A stretch of DNA of 64,000 nucleotides from Hydractinia symbiolongicarpus. Lineage: Eukaryota > Cnidaria > Hydrozoa > Anthoathecata > Hydractiniidae. This document shows positions 62,101 through 64,000 of the stretch, piece by piece (the first letter of the stretch is position 1; each line of letters begins with the position of its first letter). Position numbers and translations under genes: made by a program. Below the pieces are notes generated by a model. That model saw nothing but the letters and a program-made list of their open reading frames with translations. It was not told the DNA's origin and did no database searches. The stretch covers positions 30,820,501 through 30,884,500 of the forward strand of contig NC_079879.1 of assembly GCF_029227915.1 (NCBI RefSeq). Reading direction: 5' to 3'.

Positions 62101-64000
62101 GGATTTAGGGAAATCGTGGTATTTCGTTTGCCGGCGATTAAACCTCTTTCATTAAGCGTCTCATTAAAAATGAAAACATTTTTGGAAACTACAAGTCTCA
62201 TGCGTTTTAGTGGTGAAAAGATAATTTAAAAGATCGTTCTGGAAATGGGTTTACTCACAGGGTACTTTCTTTGTAAACATTTAACTATACGGGCCGAGCC
62301 CGGGATTTACGGGAAATCGCGGGTTTTCGTTTGCCGGCGATTAAACCTCTTTCATTAAGCGTCTCATCAAAAATGAAAACATTGTTGAAAACTTCAAGTC
62401 TCATGCGTTTTAGTGGTGAAAAGATAATTTGAAAAATCGTTCTGGAAATGGGTTTACTCACAGGGTACTTTCTTTGTAAACATTCGACTATACGGGACAA
62501 GCCCGGGATTTAGGGAAATCGTGGTATTTCGTTTGCCGGCGATTAAACCTCTTTCATTAAGCGTCTCATTAAAAATGAAAACATTTTTGGAAACTACAAA
62601 TCTCATTCGTTCTAGTGTGCAGAAATAATTTGAAAAATCGTTCGGGAAATCAGTTTACTCCCTGGGTACTTTCTTTATATACATTCAACTATACGGGCCA
62701 AGCCCGGGATTTACGGGAAATCGCGGGTTATCGTTTGCCGACGATTAAACTTCTTTTATTTAGCGTCTCATCAAAAATGAAAACATTTTTGAAAACTACA
62801 AGTCTCATGGGCTTTAGTGGTGAAATAATAATTTAAAAAATCGTTCGGGAAATGAGTTTACTCCCTGGGTACTTTTTTTGTATACTTTTGACTATACGGG
62901 CCGAGTCCGGGATTTACGGGAAATTGCAGGTTTTCGTTTGCCGGCGATTGAACTCCTTTTATTCAGCGTTTCATCAAAAATGAAAACATTTTTGAAAACT
63001 AAAAGTCTCATGCGTTTTAGTGGTGAAAAGATAATTTAAAAAATCGTTTTGGAAATGAGTTTACTCACAGGGTAATTTCTTTGTATACATTCGACTATAC
63101 GGGCCAAGCCCGGGATTACAGGAAATCGCGGGTTTTCGTTTGACGGCGATTAAACCACTTTCACTAAGCGTCTCATCAAAAATGAAGACAATTCTGAAAA
63201 CAACAAGTCTCATGCGTTTTAGTGGTGAAAAAATAATTTAAAAAATATTTCGGGAAATGAGTTTACTCCCTGGGTACTTTCTTTGTATACTTTTGACTAT
63301 ACGGGCCGAGTGCGGAATTTACGGGAAATCGCGGGTTTTCGTTTGCCGGCGATAAACTCCTTTTATTCAGCGTCTCATCAAAAATGAAAACATTTTTGAA
63401 AACTACAAGTCTCATGCGTTTTAGTGGTGAAAAAATAATTTAAAAAACCGTTCTGGAAATGAGTTTACTCACAGGGTACTTTCTTTGTATACATTCGACT
63501 ATACGGGCCAAGCCCGGGATTTACGGGAAATCGCGGGTTTTCGTTTGCCGGCGATTAAACTTCTTTTATTAATCGTCTCATCAAAAATAAAAACATTTTG
63601 GAAAACTGCAAGTCTCATGCGTTTTAGTTATGAAAAAAAAATTTAAAAAATCGTTCGGGAAATGAGTTTACACCCTGGGTACTTTCTTTGTATACATTCG
63701 ACTATACGGGACAAGACTGTGATTTACGTGAAATCGCGGGTTTTCGTTTGCCGGCGATTAAACCTCTTTCATTAAGCGTCTCATTAAAAATGAAAATATT
63801 TTTGAAAACTACAAGTCTCATGCGTTTTAGTGGTGAAAAAATAATTTAAAAAATCGTTCGGGAAATGAGTTTACTCCCTGGGTACTTTCTTTGTATACTT
63901 TTGACTATACGGGCCAAGCCCGGGATTTACGGGAAATCGCGGGTTTTCGTTTGCCGGCAATTAAACTTCTTTTATTCAGCGTCTCATCAAAAATGAAAAC
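59113..64000 (+). repeat. Satellite array, ~203-bp monomer (right arm)
   Basis: The same satellite, in the same orientation and monomer phase, resumes directly after the transposon and its right target duplication. It runs about 24 monomers to the window end. The first monomer is the second half of the one cut by the insertion; joined to the left half it gives a normal unit. From about 60,807 to the end it is a near-identical copy of sequence left of the transposon plus the first bases right of it. Confidence 0.97.
60807..64000 (+). repeat. Right copy of the duplication, with unoccupied target site
   Basis: Partner of 50,260-53,223 plus 59,113-59,335. The target sequence attaagc stands uninterrupted at 63,771-63,777. 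It is followed by the rare variant 'tgaaaatatttttg', which is also found directly right of the transposon. The copy continues past the window end. Confidence 0.85.

Noticed and set aside
1-64000. CRISPR array
   Set aside because: The regular period is about 203 bp with the whole unit repeated; there are no short repeats separated by unique spacers and no cas genes.
1-64000. Telomeric repeats, rRNA, tRNA or histone-type tandem genes
   Set aside because: No TTAGGG-type arrays, no conserved rRNA words and no tRNA cloverleaf were seen; the repeat unit has no gene-like content.

Overview
The window is almost entirely one satellite DNA array, interrupted once by a complete-looking DNA transposon. 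I see no prokaryotic operon, rRNA, tRNA or CRISPR array. Tandem satellite with higher-order structure, plus a cut-and-paste-type element carrying a long coiled-coil protein gene, points to an animal nuclear chromosome. An invertebrate such as a cnidarian or sponge is my guess from the flavour of the protein; I cannot prove the taxon from sequence alone.

Satellite (1-53,230 and 59,106-64,000): head-to-tail monomers of about 203 bp, roughly 286 copies, all in one orientation. Several monomer classes differ at diagnostic positions: A 'actcacagggtac...gggccaagcccggg', B 'actccctgggtac...gggccgagtccggg', a coupled C-D pair, and E with 'acaccctggg'. Blocks of 2, 4, 5, 7, 8, 10, 12, 14, 15 and more monomers recur almost identically, so the array is a mosaic of recent tandem and segmental duplications. 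Each monomer carries short inverted repeats, three of them back to back. Short ORFs of 60-120 codons in the satellite are by-products of the repeat and are not annotated as genes.

Transposon (53,231-59,105, 5,875 bp): it starts and ends with a perfect 12-bp terminal inverted repeat (TAGGCTGTTCAG) and is flanked by a perfect 7-bp target duplication (attaagc). Removing the element and one duplication restores a normal monomer, and an unoccupied near-identical copy of the target lies at 63,771-63,777. The element holds one minus-strand gene in two same-frame ORFs separated by a single TAA: a 104-residue N-terminal part (57,719-58,033) and a main part of about 1,000 residues (54,647-57,718). The main part has a long N-terminal coiled coil, a central region with acidic motifs that I read as a candidate transposase core, a charged helical region, and a C-terminal segment resembling a Tudor-like barrel. 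Downstream of the gene lie subterminal tandem repeats of about 165 bp in the order A-B-B-A-B, several with the palindrome TGACGTCA. Both ends also carry hairpins.

The most likely undescribed system is this transposon. Its TIR, its 7-bp duplication and its protein do not fit a superfamily I can assign with confidence. It appears young: target duplications intact, TIRs identical, gene open apart from one stop that may lie in a 45-nt intron. It seems to have inserted after, or independently of, a satellite duplication whose unoccupied copy is about 99.6% identical over the part I compared.
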